Source: Campylobacter magnus (GTDB lineage: Bacteria; Campylobacterota; Campylobacteria; Campylobacterales; Campylobacteraceae). Taken from it: a DNA stretch of 64,000 nucleotides. Where the stretch lies: the NCBI RefSeq assembly GCF_028649595.1, contig NZ_JAQSLK010000001.1:451764-515763 (forward strand), in the 5' to 3' direction. A model generated the notes under the pieces. The model was given only the letters and a program-made list of their open reading frames with translations, was not told the origin of the DNA and searched no databases. Both the position numbers and the translations under genes were made by a program. Below, one piece after another: positions 32,445 through 41,912 of the stretch (position 1 is the stretch's first letter; each line of letters opens with the position of its first letter).

Positions 32445-33008
32445 AAAGCAGATATCATCCGTTCCTAAACTCTTGCAAAGTTCAAAAAACCAAGCATTAT
32501 CTGGGGAATTTTTATACTCAGTAAAAATGAGTGGAATAGTGTCGTGTATAAAAATACAATTATTTATATTCCTATATTTATGAGGAACGGCAAAAATCGG
32601 AGAGAAGAAAAACTCGTCATTGCTTATTTTTTTAATATTTTTTTCTGCACACATTGAGTTTAAATTTTTATCCTTAGGAATAAATTTTTTAATTAAAATA
32701 GTCAAACGATGGGCAAAACTTTGCGGAAGTAAGCTAAGAAATTTTTTAGCTAAGCGTTTATAAAATGGTGCTGGTAGCACAATATCACTTTCAAACTCGC
32801 AAGGCAGATTGTGAGCATTAGCATAAGTTTTAAGATTTTTCAAAACCAAATCTCGATCATTTTCACGGCAAAACAGTTTGAGTTCTATTTCCTCTTTTTG
32901 CATAAATTCTATAAGCAAAGCTCTAGCCACACTGAAAATACCAGATTTTATATTATTTCGTACATTTGCTATAATGGTAACATCAAAAATTACTTTTATT
33001 TTACTCAT
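31731..33008 (-). CDS. Glycosyltransferase family 4 type, tandem copy 3 of 3
   Basis: A 425-residue cytoplasmic GT-B glycosyltransferase. The N-terminal acceptor domain (MSKIKVIFDVTIIANVRNNI) differs from its two neighbours. The C-terminal donor domain has [11 protein letters not shown] and the ExxxxxxxE motif in [17 protein letters not shown]. The last 237 residues are almost identical in all three copies. AAGGTG lies before the start. It is the last gene downstream of trpA; the sugar and acceptor are unknown, with surface polysaccharide the usual role. Confidence 0.88.
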   Translation of the reverse strand: MSKIKVIFDVTIIANVRNNIKSGIFSVARALLIEFMQKEEIELKLFCRENDRDLVLKNLKTYANAHNLPCEFESDIVLPAPFYKRLAKKFLSLLPQSFAHRLTILIKKFIPKDKNLNSMCAEKNIKKISNDEFFFSPIFAVPHKYRNINNCIFIHDTIPLIFTEYKNSPDNAWFFELCKSLGTDDICFANSAYTKTDFLKHLPHLKPENIIVTPLACDERFKPANADEIARARKKYNIPENKKYIFSLCTLEPRKNLIRAVKCFANFISKNNIDDLVFVLGGAHWDAFIEKLENEIGSLDENIKSKILKIGYVDDSDQAALYSGALFFVYTSAYEGFGLPPLEAMSCGTPVITSNNSSLPEVAGQAGIMIDYDDDEAHIKAYESYYYNENLRQENSKKGLERAKLFSWEKCADIMITEMKRRAGL

Positions 33009-33090
33009 TTTTCACCTTTTGCTTATAAAAATATATCTAGAATTCCTTAGAGTCTATTTTAGAATTCCCTAGAGTTTGCTCTAGAATTCC

Positions 33091-33804
33091 TTATAGCCCA
33101 GCTCTTCTTTTCATCTCAGTTATCATTATATCAGCACATTTTTCCCAGCTAAATAATTTAGCTCGCTCTAAGCCTTTTTTTGAGTTTTCTTGTCTTAAGT
33201 TTTCATTATAGTAGTAGCTTTCATAAGCTTTTATATGAGCTGCGTCATTATCGTAGTCTATCATTATACCAGCACTGCCTACTACTTCTGGTAGGCTTGA
33301 GTTATTACTTGTTATTACAGGTGTACCACAGCTCATAGCTTCTAGTGGTGGTAATCCAAAGCCTTCGTATTGAGAGGTATATACAAAAAATAAAGCTCCA
33401 CTATACAATGCTGCTTGATCGCTATCATCTACATAGCCTATTTTAAGAATTTTAGATTTTATATTTTCATCCAAAGAACCTATTTCATTTTCTAGCTTTT
33501 CAATAAAAGCATCCCAGTGAGCTCCACCTAGAACAAATACTAAATCATCTATATTATTTTTGCTAATAAAATTAGCAAAGCATTTTACTGCTCTAATTAG
33601 ATTTTTTCTAGGCTCTAGGGTACAAAGTGAGAATATATATTTTTTATTTTCTGGGATATTATATTTTTTTCTAGCTCTCGCAATTTCATCAGCATTTGCT
33701 GGTTTAAATCTCTCATCACAAGCTAGTGGGGTTACTATTATGTTTTCAGGTTTTAAGTGTGGGAGATGCTTTAAAAAATCAGTCTTGGTGTAAGCGGAGT
33801 TGGC
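33091..33804 (-). repeat. Repeated glycosyltransferase C-terminal block, copy 2
   Basis: Second of three near-identical 714-base blocks; small differences include SQYEGFG for SAYEGFG and PEVVGSAG for PEVAGQAG. Confidence 0.9.
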
Positions 33805-34338
33805 AAAATAATTATCAAACATCTTAAAAGATTCTAACCAACCTTCTTGGGAATTTGGATAATACTGCGGAAAAACAAGTGGCATAACATCATGGGCAAT
33901 AGAAAATTTGCATATATTTGCATCTTTCATAAAATCATTACGAAACTCATACGCTGGAGCTAAATAAAACGTCTTTTCCGTGCTAGATACCACAGAAATA
34001 TTTTTACTAGCCTTGATTCTTCTTGCCAAAAATTTCTTTAATAAAGAAGTACATTTTTGCCCAATTATTTTTTTTATTACTGTTTTTATAATAGCTTTTT
34101 GACTAAGAGCTTCTTTTTTTACAATACACTTTGGTAAAAACTCGCACCAATATTTAAGATTTTTAATAGCTAATTTATTATTATCTGTCTCATAGTAAAG
34201 AACTAATTCTATATCATCTCGCCTAGCAAACTCTTTTAGCAAGCAAGCAGCCGCAAAAAACACACCACTTCTAGCCCAATGAGCGTCTTTTATATTTGCT
34301 ATTAGATTTACATTATAAATTACTTTTATTTTATCCAC
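33091..34338 (-). CDS. Glycosyltransferase family 4 type, tandem copy 2 of 3
   Basis: A 415-residue GT-B glycosyltransferase with its own N-terminal domain ([25 protein letters not shown] in outline) and the shared C-terminal half starting [17 protein letters not shown]. The catalytic EGFGLPPLE motif is intact. The N-terminal domain keeps only the general [11 protein letters not shown] fold start in common with its neighbours, so acceptor specificity probably differs. The leader before it repeats the TATAAAAATATATCTAGAATTCC spacer type found before copy 3. Confidence 0.88.
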   Translation of the reverse strand: MDKIKVIYNVNLIANIKDAHWARSGVFFAAACLLKEFARRDDIELVLYYETDNNKLAIKNLKYWCEFLPKCIVKKEALSQKAIIKTVIKKIIGQKCTSLLKKFLARRIKASKNISVVSSTEKTFYLAPAYEFRNDFMKDANICKFSIAHDVMPLVFPQYYPNSQEGWLESFKMFDNYFANSAYTKTDFLKHLPHLKPENIIVTPLACDERFKPANADEIARARKKYNIPENKKYIFSLCTLEPRKNLIRAVKCFANFISKNNIDDLVFVLGGAHWDAFIEKLENEIGSLDENIKSKILKIGYVDDSDQAALYSGALFFVYTSQYEGFGLPPLEAMSCGTPVITSNNSSLPEVVGSAGIMIDYDNDAAHIKAYESYYYNENLRQENSKKGLERAKLFSWEKCADIMITEMKRRAGL

Positions 34339-34398
34339 TTTTTCACCTTTGCTTATAAAAATATATCTAGAATTCCCTAGAGTTTGTTCTAGAATTCT

Positions 34399-35112
34399 TT
34401 ATAGCCCAGCCCTTCTTTTCATCTCAGTTATCATTATATCAGCACATTTTTCCCAGCTAAATAATTTAGCTCTCTCTAAGCCTTTTTTTGAGTTTTCTTG
34501 TCTTAAGTTTTCATTATAGTAGTAGCTTTCATAAGCTTTTATATGAGCTGCGTCATCATCATAGTCTATCATTATACCAGCACTGCCTACTACTTCTGGT
34601 AAAGAGCTATTATTACTTGTTATTACAGGGGTTCCACAGCTCATAGCTTCTAGTGGTGGTAAGCCAAAGCCTTCGTAAGCAGATGTATAGACAAAGAAAA
34701 GTGCGCCTGAGTATAGTGCTGCTTGATCACTATCATCTACATAGCCGATTTTAAGAATTTTAGATTTTATATTTTCATCCAAAGAACCTATTTCATTTTC
34801 TAGCTTTTCAATAAAAGCATCCCAGTGAGCTCCACCTAGAACAAATACTAAATCATCTATATTATTTTTGCTAATAAAGTTTGCAAAGCATTTTACTGCC
34901 CTAATTAGATTTTTTCTAGGTTCAAGTGTACAAAGTGAAAATATATATTTTTTATTTTCTGGGATATTATATTTTTTTCTAGCTCTCCCAATTTCATCAG
35001 CATTTGCTGGTTTAAATCTTTCATCACAGGCTAGTGGGGTTACTATTATGTTTTCAGGCTTTAAGTGTGGGAGGTATTTTAAAAAATCAGTCTTGGTGTA
35101 AGATGAGATAGC
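34399..35112 (-). repeat. Repeated glycosyltransferase C-terminal block, copy 1
   Basis: Third near-identical block of about 714 bases; differs by a few changes such as DFLKYLPHL and DEIGRARKK. Confidence 0.9.
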
Positions 35113-35667
35113 AAAGCAAGTATAGCTCTCATCAAGCTTTCTAGCAAGTTCTAAAAACCAATAATTTCCAGGATTATTTCTATACTCATCAAAAATTAGA
35201 GGAATAGCATCATAAATCACTAAAAATTTAGCTAAATGCAAATACTCTTTTGGTGGGGCGAAAAAAGGCGAGAAAAACACACAATTTTCAGTTTTTTCTA
35301 AACTTTCTTTTTTACTGGGTACAACAGCCTTTTGCTTTAAAGCCAAAATCTTTTGCGCACTAGAATACAAAAAAGTAGTCAAAAACTTAGGCAACACACG
35401 CAAAACTGCCTTTACAAAAAGCCTAAACTGCACACCGAAAAAATGTCTTTTTACAAAAATTATTTCGCAGTTTTTTTTGCTCAAATACGGCGCAAGATTT
35501 ATTCTAGCTTGTTTTTCATCACCACTACGGCAGTAAATTTTAAGGCTTATATCATCACGCCTTAAAAACTCTTTAAGCAGTGCATCAGCTACAAAAAAAG
35601 TCCCCGTGCGCTTACCACCACGCACATTTGCTATCAGCGTCGCATCGTAGATTAAAGACAAACCCAT
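34399..35667 (-). CDS. Glycosyltransferase family 4 type, tandem copy 1 of 3
   Basis: A 422-residue GT-B glycosyltransferase. I chose the ATG at 35667 ([18 protein letters not shown]) because it lies behind GGAATTC and matches the starts of its siblings; an upstream TTG at 35688 would overlap trpA and add palindrome-encoded residues. The N-terminal half is unique and the C-terminal 237 residues are shared. It begins 13 bases after the trpA stop, so it is probably transcribed with the trp genes. Confidence 0.88.
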   Translation of the reverse strand: MGLSLIYDATLIANVRGGKRTGTFFVADALLKEFLRRDDISLKIYCRSGDEKQARINLAPYLSKKNCEIIFVKRHFFGVQFRLFVKAVLRVLPKFLTTFLYSSAQKILALKQKAVVPSKKESLEKTENCVFFSPFFAPPKEYLHLAKFLVIYDAIPLIFDEYRNNPGNYWFLELARKLDESYTCFAISSYTKTDFLKYLPHLKPENIIVTPLACDERFKPANADEIGRARKKYNIPENKKYIFSLCTLEPRKNLIRAVKCFANFISKNNIDDLVFVLGGAHWDAFIEKLENEIGSLDENIKSKILKIGYVDDSDQAALYSGALFFVYTSAYEGFGLPPLEAMSCGTPVITSNNSSLPEVVGSAGIMIDYDDDAAHIKAYESYYYNENLRQENSKKGLERAKLFSWEKCADIMITEMKRRAGL

Positions 35668-35680
35668 AAAACTAGAATTC

Positions 35681-36424
35681 CTACGCAAACAGCTTGCTTA
35701 TTAGCGCATTTAATTTGCTTACGCTTTTATTTTTAGAGGCCTCAACAAGCACCGTGCCCATTATCACACCATCACAAAAAGAGCGCAGTCTTTTTACATC
35801 TTCATTGCTTCGCACGCCAAAGCCCACCGCCACAGGCAAAGAGCTTATTTTTTTGATATTTTTTGCCAGCTCTTTTAGGCGGTCCTCTGGGCTTTGTTTG
35901 CTACCAGTTACGCCAAGGCTTGCTATCATATACACAAAGCCACTTGCGTGTTTTAGTATCTTCTTAGCTCTATGACCGGTAGTTACGCTAATTAGCGGCA
36001 CAAGGGCGATGCCAAGTTTGGCGCATTTTTTAGCCAAAGAACAATTTTCTTCAAAAGGCAAATCTGGGATAATAAGCCCACTAATGCCCACCTTCGCACA
36101 ATCAGCGATAAACTCATCCTCGCCATAGCTAAAAATCGTATTATAATAAACTAAAAAAACAAGGCATTTTGTAGTTTTTACTGAGCCAAGCATATGAAAA
36201 ACAGCCCTAGCATTTACGCCACTATTTACCGCCTCAAAGCTCGCATCACGGATCACAGGGCCATCAGCGATAGGATCACTATATGGAATTCCTATCTCAA
36301 GCAAATCCAAAGCCGAGTTATCAAGGGCGTTTAAAAACTCTTTTGTATATTCTAAGCTAGGATATCCAGCTACCAAGTAGCCGATATTTGCCCCATTTTT
36401 AAAGGCTTTTTTAAACTTATCCAT
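35681..36424 (-). CDS. trpA: Tryptophan synthase alpha subunit
   Basis: Cleaves indole-3-glycerol phosphate and passes indole to TrpB. The 247 residues form a TIM barrel with LLEIGIPYSDPIADGPVI (catalytic Glu and Asp) and the phosphate-binding PVAVGFGVRSNEDV. Its start overlaps trpB by eight bases. It is a little shorter than many TrpA proteins, but motifs are complete. The first glycosyltransferase follows closely. Confidence 0.96.
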   Translation of the reverse strand: MDKFKKAFKNGANIGYLVAGYPSLEYTKEFLNALDNSALDLLEIGIPYSDPIADGPVIRDASFEAVNSGVNARAVFHMLGSVKTTKCLVFLVYYNTIFSYGEDEFIADCAKVGISGLIIPDLPFEENCSLAKKCAKLGIALVPLISVTTGHRAKKILKHASGFVYMIASLGVTGSKQSPEDRLKELAKNIKKISSLPVAVGFGVRSNEDVKRLRSFCDGVIMGTVLVEASKNKSVSKLNALISKLFA

Positions 36425-37592
36425 AGATTGTTCCTTTTTTGTAGTTCATTACTGTATCCATGTCTTTATCGCCTCTGCCTGAGACATTTACTACGATATT
36501 TGAGCGTTTTTTTAGACCTTTGCATAGCCTTGGCAGCAGCCCTAGCGCGTGAGAGCTCTCGATTGCTGGGATGATGCCCTCTAACCTACTTAAAAGTTTA
36601 AGCGCTTCTATACACTCATCGTCTGTTACAGCCTCGTATTTAGCACGCCCAATATCCTTTAAATGCGAGTGCTGCGGCCCCACACCTGGATAATCAAGCC
36701 CAGCTGAAATACTATGAACCGGACTTATACAGCCATTTTCATCTTGTAGCACTAGGGTTTTCATGCCGTGAATTATGCCATCGCGGCCTTTGCTCATCGT
36801 ACCTGCGTGATACGGCGTCTCTAGTCCAAGCCCAGCAGCCTCAACGCCTATTAGCTCCACGCTTTTATCATCTAAAAAGCCTGAGAATATACCTATTGCG
36901 TTACTTCCGCCGCCCACGCAGGCTACTACGATATCAGGCTTTACGCTAAGTTTTTTTAGCTGTGCTTTTGCCTCTTTGCCGATTACGCTTTGAAAATCAC
37001 GCACGATTTTTGGATAAGGATGTGGGCCAACAGCCGAGCCTATCACATAAAAGCGACTTTCTATCTCATTTACCCAGGCTTGAATTGCCGCAGTAGTTGC
37101 TTCTTTTAGCGTTTTTAGTCCGTCTTCTATTCGCACAACTCTTGCGCCTAGAAGCTCGATTTTATGGACATTTAGAGCTTGCCTTGCTGCATCCACAGCG
37201 CCCATATACACATCGCACTCTAAGCCCAAAAGCGCAGCGGCTGTCGCAGTAGCTAGTCCGTGCTGACCAGCGCCTGTTTCAGCTAGCACCTTAGTCTTGC
37301 CCATGTATTTTGCTAGTAGAGCTTGGGCGATAGAGTTATTGATTTTATGCGCTCCGGTGTGGTTTAGATCCTCACGCTTTAAATAAATATTATGCCCAAA
37401 ATGCTCACTTAATCTTTTTGCGTGATACATAGGGCTAGGACGCCCTACATAAGTGCTAAGCAGCTCCTTTAACTCACGCTGAAACTTCTTTGTAGGCACG
37501 ATTTTTTTATACGCTTTTTCAAGCTCGATTAGCGCACTCATCACAGTCTCAGGCACAAACTGACCGCCATATTTACCAAAATAACTATTCAT
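36417..37592 (-). CDS. trpB: Tryptophan synthase beta subunit
   Basis: PLP enzyme that joins indole and serine. The PLP lysine is in REDLNHTGAHKINN (near residue 82), the phosphate loop is VGGGSNAIG and the substrate region is AETGAGQHG. The start at 37592 (MNSYFGKYGGQFVPE) is chosen over a TTG two codons earlier. It overlaps trpA. The gene before it in the cluster is an unknown membrane protein. Confidence 0.97.
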   Translation of the reverse strand: MNSYFGKYGGQFVPETVMSALIELEKAYKKIVPTKKFQRELKELLSTYVGRPSPMYHAKRLSEHFGHNIYLKREDLNHTGAHKINNSIAQALLAKYMGKTKVLAETGAGQHGLATATAAALLGLECDVYMGAVDAARQALNVHKIELLGARVVRIEDGLKTLKEATTAAIQAWVNEIESRFYVIGSAVGPHPYPKIVRDFQSVIGKEAKAQLKKLSVKPDIVVACVGGGSNAIGIFSGFLDDKSVELIGVEAAGLGLETPYHAGTMSKGRDGIIHGMKTLVLQDENGCISPVHSISAGLDYPGVGPQHSHLKDIGRAKYEAVTDDECIEALKLLSRLEGIIPAIESSHALGLLPRLCKGLKKRSNIVVNVSGRGDKDMDTVMNYKKGTIYG

Positions 37593-37682
37593 TTTCAAGC
37601 CTTGTTTTATTAAAAAATTTTGCGATTATAGCATAATTTCAAAGAAATTTTAGTAATTCCACTTTTGGAATTCCAAAATTTA

Positions 37683-38429
37683 TCACCTTTTTTCTAGCTT
37701 TTTAAAGCCCCACCACGCTACAAATAGTAGCATCCAAGCAATGATAAAGCCAGCAAATCCTACAAAAATACCAAATACACTAAGACACAAAATCACGCTT
37801 ACAACATTTATCCAAAACGCCCATAAAAACAGCGAACTCCCACTTAGCCTAGAAAGTTCGGCGTGTATTTTATAGCCATAAATCGCCACGATTAGAGCGA
37901 TTACACCGCCAAGCAAAAGCACAGCTATCATGCTTGCGCCTATGCCTACATCCTCGCTATTAGCTAGCACACCCATGCTCACGCCAAAAATGAGTGCTAG
38001 CATAAAAACGAGAAAAACACCCAAAAAGCTAATAATTACAGCGATAATGTAATTTTTAAATAAGCTTTTGCTCGCTGCTGCCTTGCTAACTGAGTAAATC
38101 GCCATTGAATATAGCACAAAGCCCACAATAGCAATGATTTGCCCGATATATGGAATAAAGTTAAAAAATTGAAGTCCAAGCCCCCAAAGCGCCTTTAGCC
38201 TAGCAGAGCTAATGCTATCAGCTGATAAAATGCTACTTACATTTACATTTTCATTGATTATATAAATAGACTTTGCCACTCTCTCATCAAAGCTTACAAA
38301 ATCCACCTGCGAACCAGTTAGCATAGCTAGGTCTTTATCACCTAGATTTACAACATCGTTTTTATCATATTCATAGCGTTTGCCATCATCGCCGCTTATA
38401 AGCTGGGGGCTTAGAATTTTACCTTGCAT
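37683..38429 (-). CDS. Membrane protein of unknown function within the trp cluster
   Basis: A 248-residue protein: a soluble N-terminal domain of about 75 residues (MQGKILSPQLISGDDGKRYE), then five or six membrane helices. The N-terminal part looks like a short beta-rich domain. I cannot assign a family with confidence. It starts 20 bases after the trpF stop, so it is carried in the trp transcript although it has no evident link to tryptophan synthesis. A TTTTGGAATTCCAAAA palindrome lies after its stop. Confidence 0.72.
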   Translation of the reverse strand: MQGKILSPQLISGDDGKRYEYDKNDVVNLGDKDLAMLTGSQVDFVSFDERVAKSIYIINENVNVSSILSADSISSARLKALWGLGLQFFNFIPYIGQIIAIVGFVLYSMAIYSVSKAAASKSLFKNYIIAVIISFLGVFLVFMLALIFGVSMGVLANSEDVGIGASMIAVLLLGGVIALIVAIYGYKIHAELSRLSGSSLFLWAFWINVVSVILCLSVFGIFVGFAGFIIAWMLLFVAWWGFKKLEKR

Positions 38430-38449
38430 TTTTTATCCTTTTTGTAATT

Positions 38450-39049
38450 TTAGCTATAAATTTGCTCTAAAACTTTTATTATTTTTTCGCTTTCTTTAAA
38501 GCCCTGTTCGTTTTCTAGCTTTGAGTTAAAATCAAGCAGGGCACAGCCAAGCCCACTAGCCTTTTTAGCGTTTTTCTCACTTAGCCCACCTGCTATTGCG
38601 TAAGGAATTCTAGAATTCCTAAGTGGTTCTAGAATTCCCCACTCAAAGCTAAGACCATTTCCACCAAGTTCTTTGCCCTTATAATCAAAAAGTGCTAAAT
38701 CAAAATCGCCTTCAAGCTCAGGCAAAGCATCATTTACGCTAAAAACCTGCCACACTTCACAGGGGCTAAACTCCGTTTTGTTTTCTACTTTTTCATAGAC
38801 TTGAACGGCGTCTAAAAAGCCCATTTTTGCCACGCTTTTTGCCTGCGCCAAGTCCTTAAAAACACCCACTGCTTTTATACCATAGCTTTTAGCAAGGGTG
38901 GCGATTTGCTCTGCTGTTTTAGTGCTAACCTGCCTTTTGCTAGGTGCAAAGATTAAGCCTATAAAATCAACTCTTTTGCCCCTAAACTCGCACTCACAAA
39001 CTGCCTTTGCCTCAGCTAGTGTTTTTATCCCACAGATTTTTATTTTCAT
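38450..39049 (-). CDS. trpF: Phosphoribosylanthranilate isomerase
   Basis: TIM-barrel enzyme of tryptophan synthesis, 199 residues. Motifs are KICGIKTLAEA at the start, FIGLIFAPSKRQVS and YAIAGGLSEKNA. The normal Asp general acid lies in FDLALFDYKG. Two palindrome copies at 38602-38640 sit inside the gene and encode EPLRNSRIPYA just before AIAGGL, where other TrpF proteins have a shorter loop, so the element has been absorbed as an extra loop. Confidence 0.9.
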   Translation of the reverse strand: MKIKICGIKTLAEAKAVCECEFRGKRVDFIGLIFAPSKRQVSTKTAEQIATLAKSYGIKAVGVFKDLAQAKSVAKMGFLDAVQVYEKVENKTEFSPCEVWQVFSVNDALPELEGDFDLALFDYKGKELGGNGLSFEWGILEPLRNSRIPYAIAGGLSEKNAKKASGLGCALLDFNSKLENEQGFKESEKIIKVLEQIYS

Positions 39050-39115
39050 CTCTTGCCTAAATTATAATGAAATTCTAGAATTCCAAACTAAAAAAACTTA
39101 GGAATTCTAGAATTC

Positions 39116-40135
39116 CTATCCCAAATTCCGTCCCAAATAATCCTGCCAAAACGCCCAAGTCTTGCCACTATCAAGCGCATCTTCAACCACGCTTTTAGCA
39201 TCTTTTGGATTTGCTACCATGTCAGCCGCGTACAGCGCAAACATAGCGTTAAATACGACTATATCACGCTTTGCGCCTTTTAGCTCGCCACGCAAAATAG
39301 CATTTAGGTCACTAGCATTTGCCACGCTGTCCCCACCAGCGATATCAAGGTGAAATGCCCGCTTAAAGCCAAACTCTTCTGGCGTAATTTTATAGCTTAT
39401 CACAGAGCCATCTTTTAGCTCGTGTATGAGCGTCTCATCACACAGCGTGATCTCATCCATGCCATCCATGCCGTGCACCACAAGAGCGTGCTTTCGCCCT
39501 AGTTTGCCAAGAGTATGCGCAAGCAGCTCATTTACACTCTCTAAATAATTTCCCATGATTTGATTGCTTAGAGCTGTGTTTGGATTTAGTAGGGGTCCTA
39601 GCACATTAAAAACAGTGCCGATTTTAAGCCGTGAGCGCACAGGGGCGACCTTTGCTGTAGCTTTGTGAAAAAACGGTGCATGAAAAAAAGCTAGTTTTTT
39701 GCTATCCATAAGCTCCCTTAAAGCCCCTAGATCATCGCTTAGCTTTATGCCAAGAGCATCTAGTGTATCGCTTGATCCTGCTGCGCTTGAAATCGCCCTA
39801 TTTCCATGCTTTGCTACCCTTACGCCTAGACTTGCTAAAATTATTGCGCAGGCTGTGGAGATATTTATAGTTTTTAGCGCATCCCCACCGGTGCCAACTA
39901 TATCAAACATCGGCGCAGAATCGCTATAAGTTTGCGAGTATTTCATCACTTCACGCACAAGAGCTGCCAAGCTATCAGCATAAAGCGACTTTTCGCTAAT
40001 AAGCACCAAAAGCCCAGCTAGCTGAACCTCATCAAACTCCCCTGCCATAACAGAGCTAAAAATCGCCTCAAAGTCGCTACTATCAAGCGGATAGCCCCTT
40101 TGAAGTTTTAGCATAAAAGGCGCAAAATTTGCCAT
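39116..40135 (-). CDS. trpD: Anthranilate phosphoribosyltransferase
   Basis: Transfers phosphoribosyl to anthranilate. The 339 residues include the PRPP-binding DIVGTGGDALKTINIST and KHGNRAISSAAGSSDTLDALG, and the metal site region HGMDGMDEITL. The start at 40135 (MANFAPFML) has AAGGAT in front; an upstream ATG at 40162 lacks this. Here TrpD is separate from the glutamine amidotransferase, unlike the TrpGD fusion known in C. jejuni. Confidence 0.95.
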   Translation of the reverse strand: MANFAPFMLKLQRGYPLDSSDFEAIFSSVMAGEFDEVQLAGLLVLISEKSLYADSLAALVREVMKYSQTYSDSAPMFDIVGTGGDALKTINISTACAIILASLGVRVAKHGNRAISSAAGSSDTLDALGIKLSDDLGALRELMDSKKLAFFHAPFFHKATAKVAPVRSRLKIGTVFNVLGPLLNPNTALSNQIMGNYLESVNELLAHTLGKLGRKHALVVHGMDGMDEITLCDETLIHELKDGSVISYKITPEEFGFKRAFHLDIAGGDSVANASDLNAILRGELKGAKRDIVVFNAMFALYAADMVANPKDAKSVVEDALDSGKTWAFWQDYLGRNLG

Positions 40136-40255
40136 TTTTTTATCCTTGTTTTTATAAATCAATATAAGAATTTAAGTATTTTATAGCTTCTTTAAAGCTC
40201 TTAAAAGTGTAAAATCGCCATTTTTTATGTCTTATCCATTATTTGCAAGGACTTT

Positions 40256-40837
40256 TTAGCCCTTTAAATGCACAAAATTTTCTATTATCCCACGGCCATA
40301 GGTGGTAAAGTAGCTCTCAGGGTGAAACTGAATTCCATATATCGGCAAAGTAGCGTGAGAAAGTGCCATGATGATATTATCATCCTTTGAGCGAGCGGTA
40401 CAAATTAGCTCACTAGGCAGATTATCAGCGTAGAGTGAGTGGTAGCGCATTACCTCAAACTCGCTTGGCAAGCCTTTAAACACAGGGCTAGGCGCGGTGA
40501 TTTCTACCATGCTAGTTTTGCCGTGCTTTGGATTTTCAAGGCGTTTAATATCCGCACCAAAGCTAAGCGCGATTGCTTGATGACCTAAGCAAACACCCAA
40601 AATCGGCGCTGTTATCTTGCCAGCTTTGGCAAATTCTAGAATTTCAAGGCACACGCCACTATCTTTTGGATGCTTTGGGCCTGGGCTTAAAATTATCTTA
40701 CTTGGCGAAAGGCTTACTACTTCATCAGCTGTTATTTCATCATTTCGCAGGCATTTTATCTCTTCATCAGTGGCAACTAGGGCGTATTGATAGATGTTAA
40801 AAACAAAGCTATCAAAGTTATCAATCATTAAAATCAT
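40256..40837 (-). CDS. trpG: Glutamine amidotransferase, anthranilate synthase component II
   Basis: Class I glutamine amidotransferase supplying ammonia for anthranilate, possibly also for aminodeoxychorismate. The catalytic Cys is in LGVCLGHQAIAL and the His-Glu pair in GIQFHPESYF. The start is taken at 40837 (MILMIDNFDSF). It is the first trp gene of the cluster, with -10 TATAAT at 40869-40874 on the minus strand; no trpE lies nearby. A palindrome copy inside the gene encodes EILEFAKA. Confidence 0.9.
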   Translation of the reverse strand: MILMIDNFDSFVFNIYQYALVATDEEIKCLRNDEITADEVVSLSPSKIILSPGPKHPKDSGVCLEILEFAKAGKITAPILGVCLGHQAIALSFGADIKRLENPKHGKTSMVEITAPSPVFKGLPSEFEVMRYHSLYADNLPSELICTARSKDDNIIMALSHATLPIYGIQFHPESYFTTYGRGIIENFVHLKG

Positions 40838-40885
40838 CTTTGCTCTTTTTTTTATAAATTTGCGCAAAATTATATCTAATTTGGC

Positions 40886-40891
40886 TATAAT
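40886..40891 (+). promoter_or_regulatory. -10 box of ribD, suggesting a leaderless mRNA
   Basis: TATAAT ends seven bases before the ribD ATG at 40899. A transcript starting at the usual distance would begin at or next to the start codon. The oppositely directed -10 of trpG is only 11 bases away. Confidence 0.55.
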
Positions 40892-40898
40892 TTTGCTT

Positions 40899-41912
40899 AT
40901 GAGTGATGAATTTTTTATGAAACTTGCGCTTGATGAGGCGTGGAAATATCAGCTTTTAACCTACCCAAATCCAGCTGTGGGCTGCGCTATCGTGGATAAA
41001 AACGGCAAGCTTCTTGCCCTGGGTGCCCACAAATGCGCTGGCCTCGCTCACGCAGAGCTTGGGGCTGTAACTTTGGCGCTATGCAAGCTAAAACCTGAGC
41101 TAAAAAGCGAGCTTTTGCGCCTTGAAAATAACCCAAATGAGCTATACGATTTTATTTTAAAAAATCATAAAGGCGCATTAAATGGTGCTTGTGCTTTTGT
41201 TAGCTTAGAGCCCTGCACGCATTTTGGCAAAACTCCGCCTTGTGCTTTGCTGCTGCGTGATTTGGGCTTTTGCCGTGTGGTTTTTGGCTCGGCTGATTTA
41301 GGCGGGCAAGCAAAGGGCGGCGCAAAACTACTAGCAAACGCTGGTGTGAGCGTAGAGCAAAGCACTTTAAAATCAAAATGCGATGAGCTTTTAGAGCCTT
41401 TTTTAGCGTGGCAAAGTGGGCATTTTGCTTTTTTTAAGCTGGCTTTAAGTCTAAATGGCGTTTATACTGGCAAAATAAGCAGCCAAATAGCACAAAAGCA
41501 TTGCCATGATCTACGCTCAAAGCTTGATCTGCTAGTAATCGGTGGCAATACAGTTCGCAGCGACCGCCCTATTTTGGATGCTAGATTTTCTACTACCAAA
41601 CATGCGCCTGATGTGCTAATTTACAGCCGCGAAAGCGAGTTTGATGGGCAAATTCCACTTTTTAGCGTTTTAAATCGCAAGGTAGATATTAAAAGCGATT
41701 TAGAGCTTTTAAAAAAGGCAAAATTTGCTATGATTGAGGGGGCTGGCAGGCTTTTTAAAGCCCTTGAAAACGAGTTTAGCTGGGTGTTAATCTATCAAAG
41801 CAAAAGCTTTAAAAAAGGGAGTTTTTTGGATATAAGCAAAAGCCTTGAAATTATGCATAGCACGCCACTTGGGGCTGATACTGCGCTGTGGTGTAAAGTA
41901 CTAGAAAATTAA
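40899..41912 (+). CDS. ribD: Riboflavin biosynthesis deaminase/reductase
   Basis: Bifunctional enzyme for the second and third steps of riboflavin synthesis, 337 residues. The zinc-dependent deaminase domain has NPAVGCAIVD, AHAELGAV and PCTHFGKTPPC. The reductase domain follows (FFKLALSLNG, LLVIGGNTVRSDRP) and is somewhat short. I chose the ATG at 40899 because MSDEFFMKLALDEAW matches family starts; the longer frame from 40794 runs across the divergent promoters. Confidence 0.92.
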   Translation: MSDEFFMKLALDEAWKYQLLTYPNPAVGCAIVDKNGKLLALGAHKCAGLAHAELGAVTLALCKLKPELKSELLRLENNPNELYDFILKNHKGALNGACAFVSLEPCTHFGKTPPCALLLRDLGFCRVVFGSADLGGQAKGGAKLLANAGVSVEQSTLKSKCDELLEPFLAWQSGHFAFFKLALSLNGVYTGKISSQIAQKHCHDLRSKLDLLVIGGNTVRSDRPILDARFSTTKHAPDVLIYSRESEFDGQIPLFSVLNRKVDIKSDLELLKKAKFAMIEGAGRLFKALENEFSWVLIYQSKSFKKGSFLDISKSLEIMHSTPLGADTALWCKVLEN

